A stretch of DNA of 64,000 bases from DATDIC01 sp963777625 (GCA_963777625.1 CAVZRO010000018.1:1-64000); one strand, 5' to 3'; shown: positions 54,470-63,110, counted from the stretch's first letter. A program made the numbers and translations. Notes: a model not told the origin generated them from the letters alone.

Positions 54470-55390
54470 TCACGCCGCGCTTGCGAGGGTCACGCCACTG
54501 GCGTCGAAGGACACGAACAGCTTCTTTTCCTGCTCGGCGGTCAGCTTGAGGTGGGGCGGCCGGATATTGGTCCAGCTTGGATCGCCGGTGTGGCGGGCGA
54601 CCAGCGATTTCAGCCCAGGGATCAACGGCACGGACGTAACCGCGCGGCGCGTGGCGGTAAGCGTGGCCTGGAGTTCTGTTGCGGTATCGCTGTTCGCCTG
54701 CGCATAGACCTGGGCGCCGATGGCGCAGTTCACGTTGGAAGCGGCGGTGATGCAGCCGGCACCGCCAGCTTGCAGCAACGAACTCAGCAGGCTGTCGTCA
54801 CCGGCATACACCTCGAACCCGTCAGCGGCGAAATGGTCCACATAGGCGCGGCTGTTGGCGAAATCGCCGCTGCTGTCCTTGATGCCCTTCACCACGCCGG
54901 GGAACGCTTTCAGCAGCCGGCCGATCAACTCCACCCCGAAGCCAACCACTGCCTGCTGCGGGAAATGATAGAGGTAGACTTTGATATCATCGCCGGTACG
55001 CTGGATGACCTGGTCGAAATAGGCGAACAGGCCGTCGTCGGAGGGGTTCTTGTAATAGAAGGGCGGCAGCAGCAGGGCGCCGCGGCAGCCAAGCTCGGCC
55101 GCCTTGCGGGTCAGCAGTATGGTGTCGGTCAGCGCGGTGGTGCCGGTGCCGGGCAGCAGCTTCGCGGGCGGGACGCCGCGGGCGACCAGCCCTTCGAGCA
55201 CGGCGATGCGCTCGGAAATGCCCAGGCTGTTCGCCTCTCCGGTGGTGCCCAGCACGGCAAGCCCGTTGCAGCCGTTCGCCAGCAGCCAGCGGCAATGCGC
55301 GGCCATGCGGTCCAGATCCACCGACAGGTCGGCGTGCATGGGCGTGAGGACAGCGGCGTTGACGCCGCCGAACAAGGCATTTCGCATCAT
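54470..55390 (-). CDS. Dihydrodipicolinate synthase family protein
   Basis: A 306-residue class I aldolase/lyase of the DapA family. GGVNAAVLTPMHADLSVD and NGLAVLGTTGEANSL are the N-terminal marks, Tyr141 in VYLYHFP and the Schiff-base Lys171 in VKGIKDSSGD are present. The TTGE stretch is typical of the family. Members include lysine-pathway DapA, N-acetylneuraminate lyase and various keto-acid aldolases; the substrate-defining Arg of true DapA was not confirmed, and a catabolic role is likely. Its ATG overlaps the stop of the YcgN gene. Confidence 0.9.
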   Translation of the reverse strand: MMRNALFGGVNAAVLTPMHADLSVDLDRMAAHCRWLLANGCNGLAVLGTTGEANSLGISERIAVLEGLVARGVPPAKLLPGTGTTALTDTILLTRKAAELGCRGALLLPPFYYKNPSDDGLFAYFDQVIQRTGDDIKVYLYHFPQQAVVGFGVELIGRLLKAFPGVVKGIKDSSGDFANSRAYVDHFAADGFEVYAGDDSLLSSLLQAGGAGCITAASNVNCAIGAQVYAQANSDTATELQATLTATRRAVTSVPLIPGLKSLVARHTGDPSWTNIRPPHLKLTAEQEKKLFVSFDASGVTLASAA

Positions 55391-55869
55391 TCGGTGGTTT
55401 CCTTTTGCGGCCGTCTGGGACGGGGTGTACGCGCCGGCCAATCGACGATGTAGAGTTCGAGCGCGCCGGCCTGACGTTCACTTATCGCCCGGCCGCGCAC
55501 GGAGACGCCGGCGCGATGGACGCTGGACGGATCGCCGGAAACCAGCGGGTGCCACCAGGCGAGACCCTTGCCCTCGGCGATGCGCCGGTAGGCGCAGGAC
55601 GGCGGCAGCCAGTCGACCTCACGCACAGTGGCCGGCGAAAGCGTGACACAATCCGGCACGCGCTGGCTGCGGTGGGCATAGTCCCCGCAGCGGCATTGTT
55701 TCAGGTCGAGCAGGTGGCAGGCGACGTTGGTGTAGGCCAACGCCTCGGTATCCGAGTCGCGCAATTTGTGCAGGCAGCACCGCCCGCAGCCGTCGCAGAG
55801 GGATTCCCATTCCTCGGCGGTCATGGCCTCGAGGGTCTTGGTCTTCCAGAACGGCTCAGGCGGCGGCAT
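55387..55869 (-). CDS. YcgN family cysteine cluster protein
   Basis: A 160-residue UPF0260/YcgN protein. The Cys-rich signature CDGCGRCCLHKLRD lies near residues 25-38, with further Cys in VACHLLDLKQCRCGDY and PDCVTLSP, as in the CxxCxxCC putative metal or Fe-S binding family. Function is unknown. The length is normal. It is translated just ahead of the DapA-family gene (four-base ATGA overlap), and the palindromic repeat array lies upstream of it. Confidence 0.92.
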   Translation of the reverse strand: MPPPEPFWKTKTLEAMTAEEWESLCDGCGRCCLHKLRDSDTEALAYTNVACHLLDLKQCRCGDYAHRSQRVPDCVTLSPATVREVDWLPPSCAYRRIAEGKGLAWWHPLVSGDPSSVHRAGVSVRGRAISERQAGALELYIVDWPARTPRPRRPQKETTE

Positions 55870-55881
55870 CCGCGCAGATTA

Positions 55882-55916
55882 GAGCATGAGCGCTTCAAGA
55901 TGAAGCGGTCCTGCTC
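55882..55916. repeat. Short palindromic element next to the repeat array
   Basis: GAGCA...TGCTC brackets CGCTTCA (55891-55897) and its inverse TGAAGCG (55901-55907), a hairpin with a three-base loop. It directly precedes the 57-base repeat array and may be a related but distinct intergenic palindrome. Confidence 0.6.
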
Positions 55917-55932
55917 CAAAATTTCGTGTTTG

Positions 55933-56096
55933 AGAGCGTGATTTACGCTTTCCGACGCTTCCGCCTCAAGCGATCACGGTCTTGGTTTGAGAGCGTGATT
56001 TGCGCTTTCCGGCGCTTTCGCCTCAAGCGATCACGCTCTTGGTTTGACAGCGTGATTCGCGCTTTCCGGCGGGTCCGCCCTAAGCGATCACGCTCT
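55933..56096. repeat. Three tandem 50-base palindromic repeats, 57-base period
   Basis: Units lie at 55933-55982, 55990-56039 and 56047-56096, separated by seven-base spacers (TGGTTTG). Each starts AGAGCGTGAT or ACAGCGTGAT and ends with ATCACG[C/G]TCT, an almost perfect ten-base inverted repeat, around a core of the type CGCTTTCCGGCGCTTTCGCC. A fourth copy is at 37881-37930. Both loci are gaps between divergent genes. This array fills most of the space between ycgN and the GntR regulator gene. Confidence 0.92.
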
Positions 56097-56138
56097 TGGT
56101 TGAGTGAGCCGGCTTGACCCCAAGCAGCGCCGGTATCA

Positions 56139-56154
56139 AGGTAATATATTACCT
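56139..56154. promoter_or_regulatory. Perfect 16-base palindrome upstream of the GntR regulator gene
   Basis: AGGTAATATATTACCT reads the same on both strands and is strikingly AT-rich here. It ends 16 bases before the GTG taken as the regulator start. GntR/FadR-type regulators bind such palindromes, and they often control themselves and the adjoining operon, so this is a good operator candidate for the sulfatase and transporter genes. Binding is not shown. Confidence 0.55.
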
Positions 56155-56170
56155 CGATCTCGGATGGGCC

Positions 56171-56821
56171 GTGCTGCTCCGCGAAGACGCCTACAACCGG
56201 TTCAAGGAACGCCTGTTCGCCCGTGAACTGCGGCCGGGGCAGTTCGTGTCCCAGCGCGAACTGGCGGATCTGGTCGGCGTGTCGGAAGGTCCGATGCGGG
56301 AGGCGCTCAAGCGGCTTGAGGCGGAAGCCTTGGTGCGCTTGATCCCGCAGCGGGGAATCCAGATTGCCGACATCAATGTGGCGCTGATCCGGGATGCGTT
56401 CGGCCTTCGGGTCGCGCTGGAAACGGCGGCGCTCAAAAACTTTGTGCGCGTAGCGGCCGACGCGGAGCTGGACGTACTGGAGAAGCGCTTTCGCACGCTC
56501 CGGGAAGACATCGAGCGCACGCGCGACCCGTCGCTTCTGGATGTGGCGCTGGAAGCGGATATCCGCCTGCACCAATCCTTCATCGACAGCATGGACAACA
56601 AGCTGGTCAGCGAGGTCTATCGGATCAACGACGACAAGGTGCGCCTGATCCGCTTGAACCGGCGCTACACGTTCGACCGCGTGCTTCCGGCCATCGGGGA
56701 GCATGTGGCGATTCTTCGCCAGATCAGAATGCGGGATGCAGCCGGCGCTGTCGCAGCTTTGGAACGGCATCTTGCCATTTCGCTCCGACGTTCGCTCGGG
56801 TTGGAAGGACACCTGCCGTGA
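56171..56821 (+). CDS. GntR family transcriptional regulator (FCD domain)
   Basis: A 216-residue regulator of the FadR subgroup. The winged helix is at residues 1-65 (QRELADLVGVSEGPMREALKRL as recognition region), followed by an all-helical FCD ligand domain (RDAFGLRVALETAAL, then DIRLHQSFID and GEHVAILRQIRMRDAAGAV), whose Asp and His are typical metal/acid-ligand positions. The GTG at 56171 is chosen; a longer TTG-started frame would read through the palindrome. FCD ligands are usually small carboxylic acids. Its stop overlaps the GTG start of the sulfatase gene, so it is co-transcribed with the operon it probably controls. Confidence 0.88.
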   Translation: MLLREDAYNRFKERLFARELRPGQFVSQRELADLVGVSEGPMREALKRLEAEALVRLIPQRGIQIADINVALIRDAFGLRVALETAALKNFVRVAADAELDVLEKRFRTLREDIERTRDPSLLDVALEADIRLHQSFIDSMDNKLVSEVYRINDDKVRLIRLNRRYTFDRVLPAIGEHVAILRQIRMRDAAGAVAALERHLAISLRRSLGLEGHLP

Positions 56822-58303
56822 AACGCCCCAAAAACCTGCTCTTTATTCTGTCGGATCAACATGCGCAGCGCGTGTCCGGCTGCTATGGTGATACGGTCGC
56901 GATTACACCGGCGCTTGATCGGCTGGCGCGGCATGGCGTCGTGTTCGACAACGCCTATTGCGCCTCGCCGGTGTGCGTGCCGAGCAGGATGGCGCTGCTG
57001 ACGGGGGATCATCCGTTTCGACAGGAGACATGGACGAACGACGATGCGCTGGCGCCGGACCGGCCGACCTGGGCACATGCGTTGGGGGCAGCAAACATCC
57101 GACCGGCGCTGATCGGCCGTCTTCACGCGCTCGGCCTCGATCAACTGCATGGCTTTGCACATAGAGAGGTCGGCGATCACAGCCCCAACTGGCCAGGCGT
57201 TCCACGTCACGATCTGGGGGTCCTGGCGCGGGCCAATGATCCGTGGCCTGAAAGTGTCCAGCGATCCGGACCTGGTCAGTCATCCTATGAACTCAAGGAC
57301 GTCGACGTTGCCGATAGTCCGTGCCGGTTCCTTGAGCAGCACGCCGCATTGTCCGACGAACGGCCGTTCGCTCTGCATGTTGGTTTCGTTCTGCCCCATC
57401 CGCCTTATGTCTGCGGCCCGGCGGATTTCGACTGCTTTAGGGATCGGGTTTCCCCGCCGCGCTTGTCTCCGTCGCGCGAGGGGCATCCCTGGATCGCATG
57501 GTGGCGCCGCGATCGCGGCATTCAGGACGTTGACAACGCAGACATGATGCGCGCTCGGGCGGCGTATTACGGCTTGGTCGCCAGCATGGACCGGATGATC
57601 GGCCGAATACTGGACACGCTCGAGGCGACGGGCCTCGCGCGTGACACGCTGGTCATCTACGCCTCGGATCACGGCGACCACATCGGTGAGCGCGGATTGT
57701 GGTGGAAGCACACATTCTATGATGAAGTCCGCGAAGGTGCCTCTGATTGTCTCCTGGCCGGAGGGACTGCCGCAAAACCAGCGACGCAGCCGAGTGATCG
57801 GTCTTACCGATCTCGGGCCGACAATTCTCGACGCACTCGGGGCGCCAGAGTTGCCGAACGCCTCAGGCAGAAGCTTCTGGTCGGTGGTGAAGGACGCGGC
57901 CGCGCCGTGGCTGGATCTGGCCTTCAGCGAGTATTGCACCGATAGCGTGCCGGCATGGACCGGTGGCATGGCGGTGCAGCAGCGCATGATCCGCGATCAT
58001 CGGTGGAAGCTATGCTGGTACCTTGGATACCGGCCGCAACTGTTCGATCTGCTGGATGATCCCGACGAAACCCGAGACCTCGCGGAAAATCCCCGCTTCG
58101 CCGCTGTTCGCGACCGGCTGTCCCAACAACTGCTCGCTGACTGGGACCCGGAGCGGATTCGTCTGCGCATGGCGCAGCGCCGGCGCGACAAGGATCTGCT
58201 GGCGGCTTGGGCAAACCGCACCAAACCGGCCAACCGATATCTGTGGGAAATTCATCCGGACCAGAACCGGCTCGACACACCTGGCCTCGCAGCAGCGGTC
58301 TGA
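56818..58303 (+). CDS. Sulfatase family hydrolase, one-base frameshift
   Basis: The first frame (375 residues) carries ILSDQHAQRVSGCYGDTVAI, the formylglycine motif CVPSR in SPVCVPSRMALLTG, and metal-binding SDHGDHIGERGLWWKHTFYDE. It is then diverted; the proper continuation AKVPLIVSWPEGLPQNQRRS, TDLGPTILDALGAPEL and the C-terminal ELFDLxxDPxE-like LFDLLDDPDETRDLAENP runs in another frame to 58303. Dropping one base near 57725-57728 restores about 495 residues. This resembles arylsulfatase/choline-sulfatase-like enzymes that release sulfate from esters. GTG start overlaps the regulator stop. With the following sulfonate-type importer it suggests organosulfur scavenging. The Cys residue of the active site is intact. 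Confidence 0.87.
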
Positions 58304-58343
58304 GCGGGACGTAACAATGTAACCACCCACCGGAGAGGAAACA

Positions 58344-59396
58344 ATGAACAAGCTGGCTTTACTGGTCTGCGCGATGGCCTTCGCGTTGCCGTCCCTGGGC
58401 GCGCTTGCGCAGTCGGCGCAGATCGTCATCGGTGCTGCCCAGGCGGACAATCATGCGCCGGTTTTTGTCGGGGTGGAGAAGGGCTTCTTTGCCGACGAAG
58501 GGCTCAATCCCAAGGTCGTCATGTACCAGACCGGCGTTGATGAGGTGAACGGGCAGCTCAATGGTGCCCAGCACGTCAGCATCCTAGGGACCTCTCCCTT
58601 CATGGCGGGCGTCGCCAACGGACTCCCCCTGGTCATGATCGCCACGTTGCATGGCAATGCTCTTTCGGACTCATATTCGGACAATCAGGCGATCATTACC
58701 TCCGCCGCCTCGGGGATTCAGGCTGGGGATCTGAAGGGCCTCGCCGGCAAGCGGATTGCCATGCCGTTCGGCACGGACGCCCAGGCTTATGTGGCGAACC
58801 TTCTCGCGCAGGCAAACATTCCGTCTTCCTCCGTTCGCCTGGAGAATGGACAGCCGGCGACGCTGGCGACCGCGTTGGAGCGGGGCGATGCGGATGCGAT
58901 TACGATCTGGGAACCCTGGTCGAGCGCGACACTGCTGAACGTGAAGGGCAGCGTGCGCGTCATCGAAGGTGGTTGCAACGCGTGCTTCATGCCCGGGACC
59001 GTTCTCACGACAGGCCAGACGATTGCGAAGGACTCAGCGCTGCTGCAGAGATTTGTCATTGCCTTTGCACGCTCCGAGCAATGGGTCCGGCAACATTCTG
59101 ACGAGGCGGCACAGATCGACACACATTGGATCCAAGGCGTGAGCGTCGCCGTGCTCCAAAGCTCCTTGAAACACTCTCGTTTCGACCCGCGCATCTCGAA
59201 GCTGACCATCGAAGGGTTCACGACGAAGACGGTTCCCCAGATGCTCGCAGCGCACGAGTTGCGGGCCAAGATTGACCCCGCCAAGGCGATCGACGCGCGG
59301 TTCATCATCACCGCGGAGAAGCAGGATCCGCAATATTTCAGCGATCTGCCGCCTATTCCGGCCGCATCGCAGCTCAGTGCGGAAAGCGGAAAATGA
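58344..59396 (+). CDS. NitT/TauT-type ABC transporter substrate-binding protein
   Basis: A 350-residue periplasmic binding protein with a Sec signal (NKLALLVCAMAFALPSLGALAQ). Family marks: DNHAPVFVGVEKGFFADEGL, LGTSPFMAGVANGLPL and the ALERGDADAITIWEPW segment, as in aliphatic sulfonate, taurine and nitrate binding proteins. GAGAGGAAAC precedes the ATG. It is the first of five tightly packed transporter genes; the ATPase gene overlaps its stop by four bases. The substrate is probably an organosulfur compound, judging from the sulfatase upstream. Confidence 0.9.
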   Translation: MNKLALLVCAMAFALPSLGALAQSAQIVIGAAQADNHAPVFVGVEKGFFADEGLNPKVVMYQTGVDEVNGQLNGAQHVSILGTSPFMAGVANGLPLVMIATLHGNALSDSYSDNQAIITSAASGIQAGDLKGLAGKRIAMPFGTDAQAYVANLLAQANIPSSSVRLENGQPATLATALERGDADAITIWEPWSSATLLNVKGSVRVIEGGCNACFMPGTVLTTGQTIAKDSALLQRFVIAFARSEQWVRQHSDEAAQIDTHWIQGVSVAVLQSSLKHSRFDPRISKLTIEGFTTKTVPQMLAAHELRAKIDPAKAIDARFIITAEKQDPQYFSDLPPIPAASQLSAESGK

Positions 59397-60220
59397 CTGC
59401 TCTGGCGTCTTCGCCCGCGCAGGATATGCGGCACGAAGCCGCCAGATCGCCCAAGATCGAAATTCGCGACCTTTCCATCGATTATACGACGAGCGACGGA
59501 CGGTCCGGCCATCGCGCGCTTGATGGGCTGACGCTCGATGTCTTCGAGAACGAGTTTCTCTGCGTTGTCGGGGCGAGCGGCTGCGGCAAGAGCACGCTGA
59601 TCGCGGCAATCGCCGGGTTCCTGCGTCCGCGCTCCGGCACCTTGCTGCTCGACGGTTCGGCCATTCGCGGACCCGGTGCCGACCGTGGCGTCGTGTTCCA
59701 GGAATATGCCCTGCTCCCGTGGCGGACGGTTCTGGACAACGTCACTCTCGGGCTGCGCCTGCGCGGCGTTCCTCGGGCCGAGCGGAACCGCGTCGGCGCG
59801 CGATTTCTGCAGATGATCAACCTGACCCAGGCCGCGAACAAATACCCCCACCAACTGTCGGGCGGGATGAAGCAGCGCGTGGCGGTAGCCCGCACCCTCG
59901 CGAACGAGCCCGAGGTCATGCTCATGGACGAACCCTTCGCGGCCGTGGACGCTCAGTCGCGCATGGTGCTGCAGGAGGAGCTTGTAAGGATCTGGCTGGA
60001 ATTGCGCGTGACGGTGCTGTTCGTCACGCACAGCGTGGAGGAAGCGGTCTTTCTTGCAGACCGTGTCGCCGTCCTGACCCCGGGCCCGGGACGAGTAAAG
60101 GCGATCGTAGATATCGACATTCCGCGCGAGCAGCGCAACTGGACGGAACTCGGGCGGAATCCTCGGTTTGCGGAGCTGCGTGAACACGTACTGCACCTTG
60201 TGCGCGAAGGTCAGGCATGA
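59393..60220 (+). CDS. NitT/TauT-type ABC transporter ATP-binding protein (SsuB/TauB-like)
   Basis: A 275-residue ATPase with Walker A GASGCGKS, FQEYALLPWRTVLDNV (LLPW is typical of the taurine/sulfonate/nitrate branch), signature LSGGMKQR, Walker B VMLMDEPFAAVD and VTHSVEEAVFLADRV. It starts inside the stop of the binding-protein gene and its own stop overlaps the next start, both by ATGA. It powers the importer formed by the two downstream permeases. Confidence 0.94.
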   Translation: MTALASSPAQDMRHEAARSPKIEIRDLSIDYTTSDGRSGHRALDGLTLDVFENEFLCVVGASGCGKSTLIAAIAGFLRPRSGTLLLDGSAIRGPGADRGVVFQEYALLPWRTVLDNVTLGLRLRGVPRAERNRVGARFLQMINLTQAANKYPHQLSGGMKQRVAVARTLANEPEVMLMDEPFAAVDAQSRMVLQEELVRIWLELRVTVLFVTHSVEEAVFLADRVAVLTPGPGRVKAIVDIDIPREQRNWTELGRNPRFAELREHVLHLVREGQA

Positions 60221-60543
60221 CGATCAGCCACGTGTCTCGCCGGCCGGTCAGCGCAACCGCAATCGTTGTCCTGGGGGTGCTGTGCTTCGAAGTCTGGTCG
60301 TGGCAGCTTGGCCGGGAACGGCTCGCCAGTTTTCCGCTTCCTCCGGCCGGCGGCTCGGCTGACATTGAAATCGTTTTGCCGTTCACGCCCGAGGCATTCA
60401 ACATCCAGCGGCTTCAGGCAGCCGGACGGCTGGTCAAGATCGACGACCGCGAGGTCTGGCTCGAGTCCGTCTCAAGGCAGCAATTGATCGCGTTGGCGCG
60501 CCTGTACTGGATTGGGCACATCACGCCGTGGCACAAATCATGA
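60217..60543 (+). CDS. Small membrane-anchored protein of unknown function within the importer operon
   Basis: A 108-residue product I do not recognise. One hydrophobic segment near the N-terminus (SATAIVVLGVLCFEVWSWQL) is followed by a soluble part with LPPAGGSADIEIVLPFTPEAF and an ending KIDDREVWLES...RLYWIGHI. It overlaps the ATPase gene before it and the permease gene after it by four bases each, so it is translated with them and kept in fixed proportion. An accessory subunit, channel regulator or membrane anchor of the importer is plausible but unproven. GC content and codon use match the neighbours. Confidence 0.7.
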   Translation: MTISHVSRRPVSATAIVVLGVLCFEVWSWQLGRERLASFPLPPAGGSADIEIVLPFTPEAFNIQRLQAAGRLVKIDDREVWLESVSRQQLIALARLYWIGHITPWHKS

Positions 60544-61364
60544 GTGCCTCGACCGATACCAGTGGTGCAGTGTCGTTCCGCATAGGCGGGCGCAACCTTG
60601 AACCCGCGGTCCTGGGGACCGCAGGCATCGCGGGCCTTCTGGTCATCTGGCAGGGGGTTGCGAGTTTCTCCGGCATTCCTCGCTATTTCTTTCCCTCGCC
60701 GGCCGACGTCGTGCGCGCTGGGGTGGAGCTGGTCGAGAAGGGAATTCTACCCGTCTATATCGCCGACAGTCTGGGGCGCTATCTGGCCGGCGTCGGTCTC
60801 GGCGTGACCATTGGTCTGATCCTGGGTCTTGCGATCGGCATGAGCCCGAGCGCCTCTCGTTTGCTTCAGCCGATACTGAATTTCTTCTACTCGATCGTCG
60901 AGGTCGCGTGGATCCCGATTTTCGTGATCTGGTGGGGATACGGCCTCAAGACGATCGTGCTGGCCCTGACGTACGTCGTCGCCTTCCCGGTGCTGTTCAA
61001 CACGGCCATCGCGGTTCGCAGCACACCACGCATTCTGATCAACGCGGTCGCTTCCCTGGGCGGCAGCAGGCTTCAGGTGCTGCGGCAGGTCATTCTGCCG
61101 GGCGCACTGCCGGGTATCATGACCGGCGTCCGGATCGGAGCCGGGTTTGCGTTCCGGGGATTGATCTTCGCGGAGATGGTCGCGGCCAAAACCGGGATCG
61201 GATACCTGATTCTGACCAGCGCCTCCAACCACGCGACCGATCGGACCATCGTGGGGATGATCGTCATCGGCACGCTCTGGCTGATGATCGATCAGCTTTA
61301 TCTGCGTCCATTCGAGAGCGCGACCATCGAGCGCTGGGGATTGGTCCACGATGCCACGGACTGA
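60540..61364 (+). CDS. NitT/TauT-type ABC transporter permease, first
   Basis: A 274-residue permease with about six hydrophobic segments and the conserved loop AVASLGGSRLQVLRQVILPGALPG that docks on the ATPase. SFSGIPRYFFPSPADVV and GRYLAGVGLGVTIGLILGLA are family-typical, as is FRGLIFAEMVAAKTGIGYLI. ATG 60540 overlaps the previous stop (ATGA); an in-frame ATG four codons earlier is also possible. It shares only family-level likeness with the second permease. Confidence 0.93.
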   Translation: MSASTDTSGAVSFRIGGRNLEPAVLGTAGIAGLLVIWQGVASFSGIPRYFFPSPADVVRAGVELVEKGILPVYIADSLGRYLAGVGLGVTIGLILGLAIGMSPSASRLLQPILNFFYSIVEVAWIPIFVIWWGYGLKTIVLALTYVVAFPVLFNTAIAVRSTPRILINAVASLGGSRLQVLRQVILPGALPGIMTGVRIGAGFAFRGLIFAEMVAAKTGIGYLILTSASNHATDRTIVGMIVIGTLWLMIDQLYLRPFESATIERWGLVHDATD

Positions 61365-62148
61365 TACCGCCGCGCGCATCACAAGACGACTCGCTTCGCC
61401 TGGTGCCATTCCATTTGTCGTGCTGCTGGGCACCTGGGTGGTTTTGCCGCTGATCGTCAACATGCCGCCCTACGCCCTGCCGAACATCAGGGACGTGTGG
61501 CAACAGGCCGTGTCTGGCATTCAGGACGGATCACTGGTGAGCGATATACTGGACAGCCTTGCACGGCTGTTCCTGGGCTTCTTCATCGGCAACGGCCTGG
61601 CAATTCCGTTGGGCATCGCCATCGCGCTGAACCGCCGCGTGTCGTATTTGCTGATGCCTGTCCTGACATTCCTTCAGTCGATCGGCGGGATCGCCTGGGT
61701 TCCGCTTGCGGTCCTGTGGCTCGGGATTGGCCCGGCCGCCGTGTTGTTCGTCATCGCCAACCAGATCTTCTTCAGCTCGATCTACAACACGGTGAATGGC
61801 ATTCGCGCCATTCCGATCCCGCTGCATCGTGCGATCCTCTGCCACGGGGCGCATGGGATCCAGATCCTGACCGAGCTGATCCTGCCTGGGGCGCTAATTC
61901 AGATCATGGTCGGATTGCGTACATCCATGGCTTATGGATGGCGTGCCCTTGTCGCGGCGGAGATGATCGCCGGTACCAACGGAATCGGCTTTCGCATGAT
62001 CCAGGCTGTGCAATGGTATCAGACTGATACGGTCCTGCTCGGGATGATCGTGATCGGCGTGATCTGGCTGCTGATGGACTGGCTGATCTTCGCCAAGTTG
62101 GAAGAGGTCACCGTGGTGCGCTGGGGATTGCTCCGGGAAACTGCCTGA
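61351..62148 (+). CDS. NitT/TauT-type ABC transporter permease, second
   Basis: A 265-residue permease with the same fold as its neighbour: PYALPNIRDVWQQAVSG, DSLARLFLGFFIGNGLAIPLG, the docking loop CHGAHGIQILTELILPGALIQ and WRALVAAEMIAGTNGIGFRM. It overlaps the first permease gene by 14 bases. Most SsuC/TauC systems use two copies of one permease, so two different permease genes suggest a heterodimeric channel. It is the last gene of the five-gene importer; 147 bases without a gene follow. Confidence 0.93.
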   Translation: MPRTDTAARITRRLASPGAIPFVVLLGTWVVLPLIVNMPPYALPNIRDVWQQAVSGIQDGSLVSDILDSLARLFLGFFIGNGLAIPLGIAIALNRRVSYLLMPVLTFLQSIGGIAWVPLAVLWLGIGPAAVLFVIANQIFFSSIYNTVNGIRAIPIPLHRAILCHGAHGIQILTELILPGALIQIMVGLRTSMAYGWRALVAAEMIAGTNGIGFRMIQAVQWYQTDTVLLGMIVIGVIWLLMDWLIFAKLEEVTVVRWGLLRETA

Positions 62149-62295
62149 GCTGTCCGCCTGGGGACCTGCCTTGCGTCGGCGGCGGGTTGCGGAGAATGAA
62201 GCGGCCAAACACTCCGCAGTGGAAGGGTGGACCGGCTTGCCGCAGCAAATCGCGCCGCCTAAGCTCGACCCAACGCGGTTCAAGCGGGGGGCACC

Positions 62296-63102
62296 ATGAC
62301 GCGCAGAGCGGTCGGCATCTTCGTCTCGTTTTTTCTCCTGCTTGGTGTCTTCGCGCACGGCGCGCGGGCGGCCGACAGCCTGCTGGCCGACGTGCTCAGC
62401 CGCGGCACGTTGCGGGTCGCGATAACCCCCGGCAATCCGCCCTGGTGTTATGTCGATCCGAATGGCGATCTGATGGGCTACGACGCCGATATCGCCAATG
62501 CGCTGGCCAAGGCGCTCGGGGTGCAGGTGCAGTTCGTTCGCACGGATACCGCCGGTCGAGTTGCCCAGTTGCAGGCGCACAAGGCGGACGTGACGATTTC
62601 CACCTTCACGCCGACGCTCGATCGCATGAAAACGATCGCCTTCACGGATCCCTACGCGATCGACGGCCTGGAGGTTCTCGTCCGCGCCGACAGCAAGATA
62701 GACACGATCAAGGACATTCCGAAGGGCGCGCGAATCGGGGTTGGCCGCGGCTCCACGCTGGAAGCCGCCATTGCCAAGAACATACCGCAGGCAAGTATCG
62801 TCGAGTTTCCTGGCAACGCCGACATCGCCCAGGCGATCGCCAGCCAGCAGGTGGACGCGATCGCCGCCAACAACGGCATGATCACCACTACGTTCAAGAG
62901 CGGCAACGGCCAATATAAGCTGATCCCGCAGTTGATGGGTATCGAGGACGACGCGATCGGGCTGCCGCAGGGTGATTTCACCTGGTGGCTGTGGCTGAAC
63001 AGTTTCGTGCACCAGATCAACAGCGACGGCACGAACTACACGCTCTATCAGAAGTGGTTCGGCCAGGAACCGCCGGCCTTCGTCCACAAGCCGCCGGCTT
63101 GA
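62296..63102 (+). CDS. Polar amino acid-type ABC substrate-binding protein
   Basis: A 268-residue family 3 binding protein with a Sec signal (AVGIFVSFFLLLGVFAHGARA). The mature part has GTLRVAITPGNPPWCYVD, GYDADIANALAKALGVQ, ADVTISTFTPTLDRMKTIAF and AIASQQVDAIAANNGM. No permease or ATPase adjoins it, but an aminotransferase-like gene begins eight bases after its stop, so the two are linked in one message. The bound amino acid or amine is unknown. Confidence 0.9.
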   Translation: MTRRAVGIFVSFFLLLGVFAHGARAADSLLADVLSRGTLRVAITPGNPPWCYVDPNGDLMGYDADIANALAKALGVQVQFVRTDTAGRVAQLQAHKADVTISTFTPTLDRMKTIAFTDPYAIDGLEVLVRADSKIDTIKDIPKGARIGVGRGSTLEAAIAKNIPQASIVEFPGNADIAQAIASQQVDAIAANNGMITTTFKSGNGQYKLIPQLMGIEDDAIGLPQGDFTWWLWLNSFVHQINSDGTNYTLYQKWFGQEPPAFVHKPPA

Positions 63103-63110
63103 GCGCGCCC

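Noticed and set aside
55933..56096. CRISPR array
   Set aside because: Spacers are only seven bases and alike, and each unit is itself a long palindrome; no cas genes are near.
55926..56117. Small protein made of repeated FESVI...RSRSW units
   Set aside because: It is just the translation of the palindromic DNA repeats; the 57-base period happens to keep frame, but no start site or family supports a protein.
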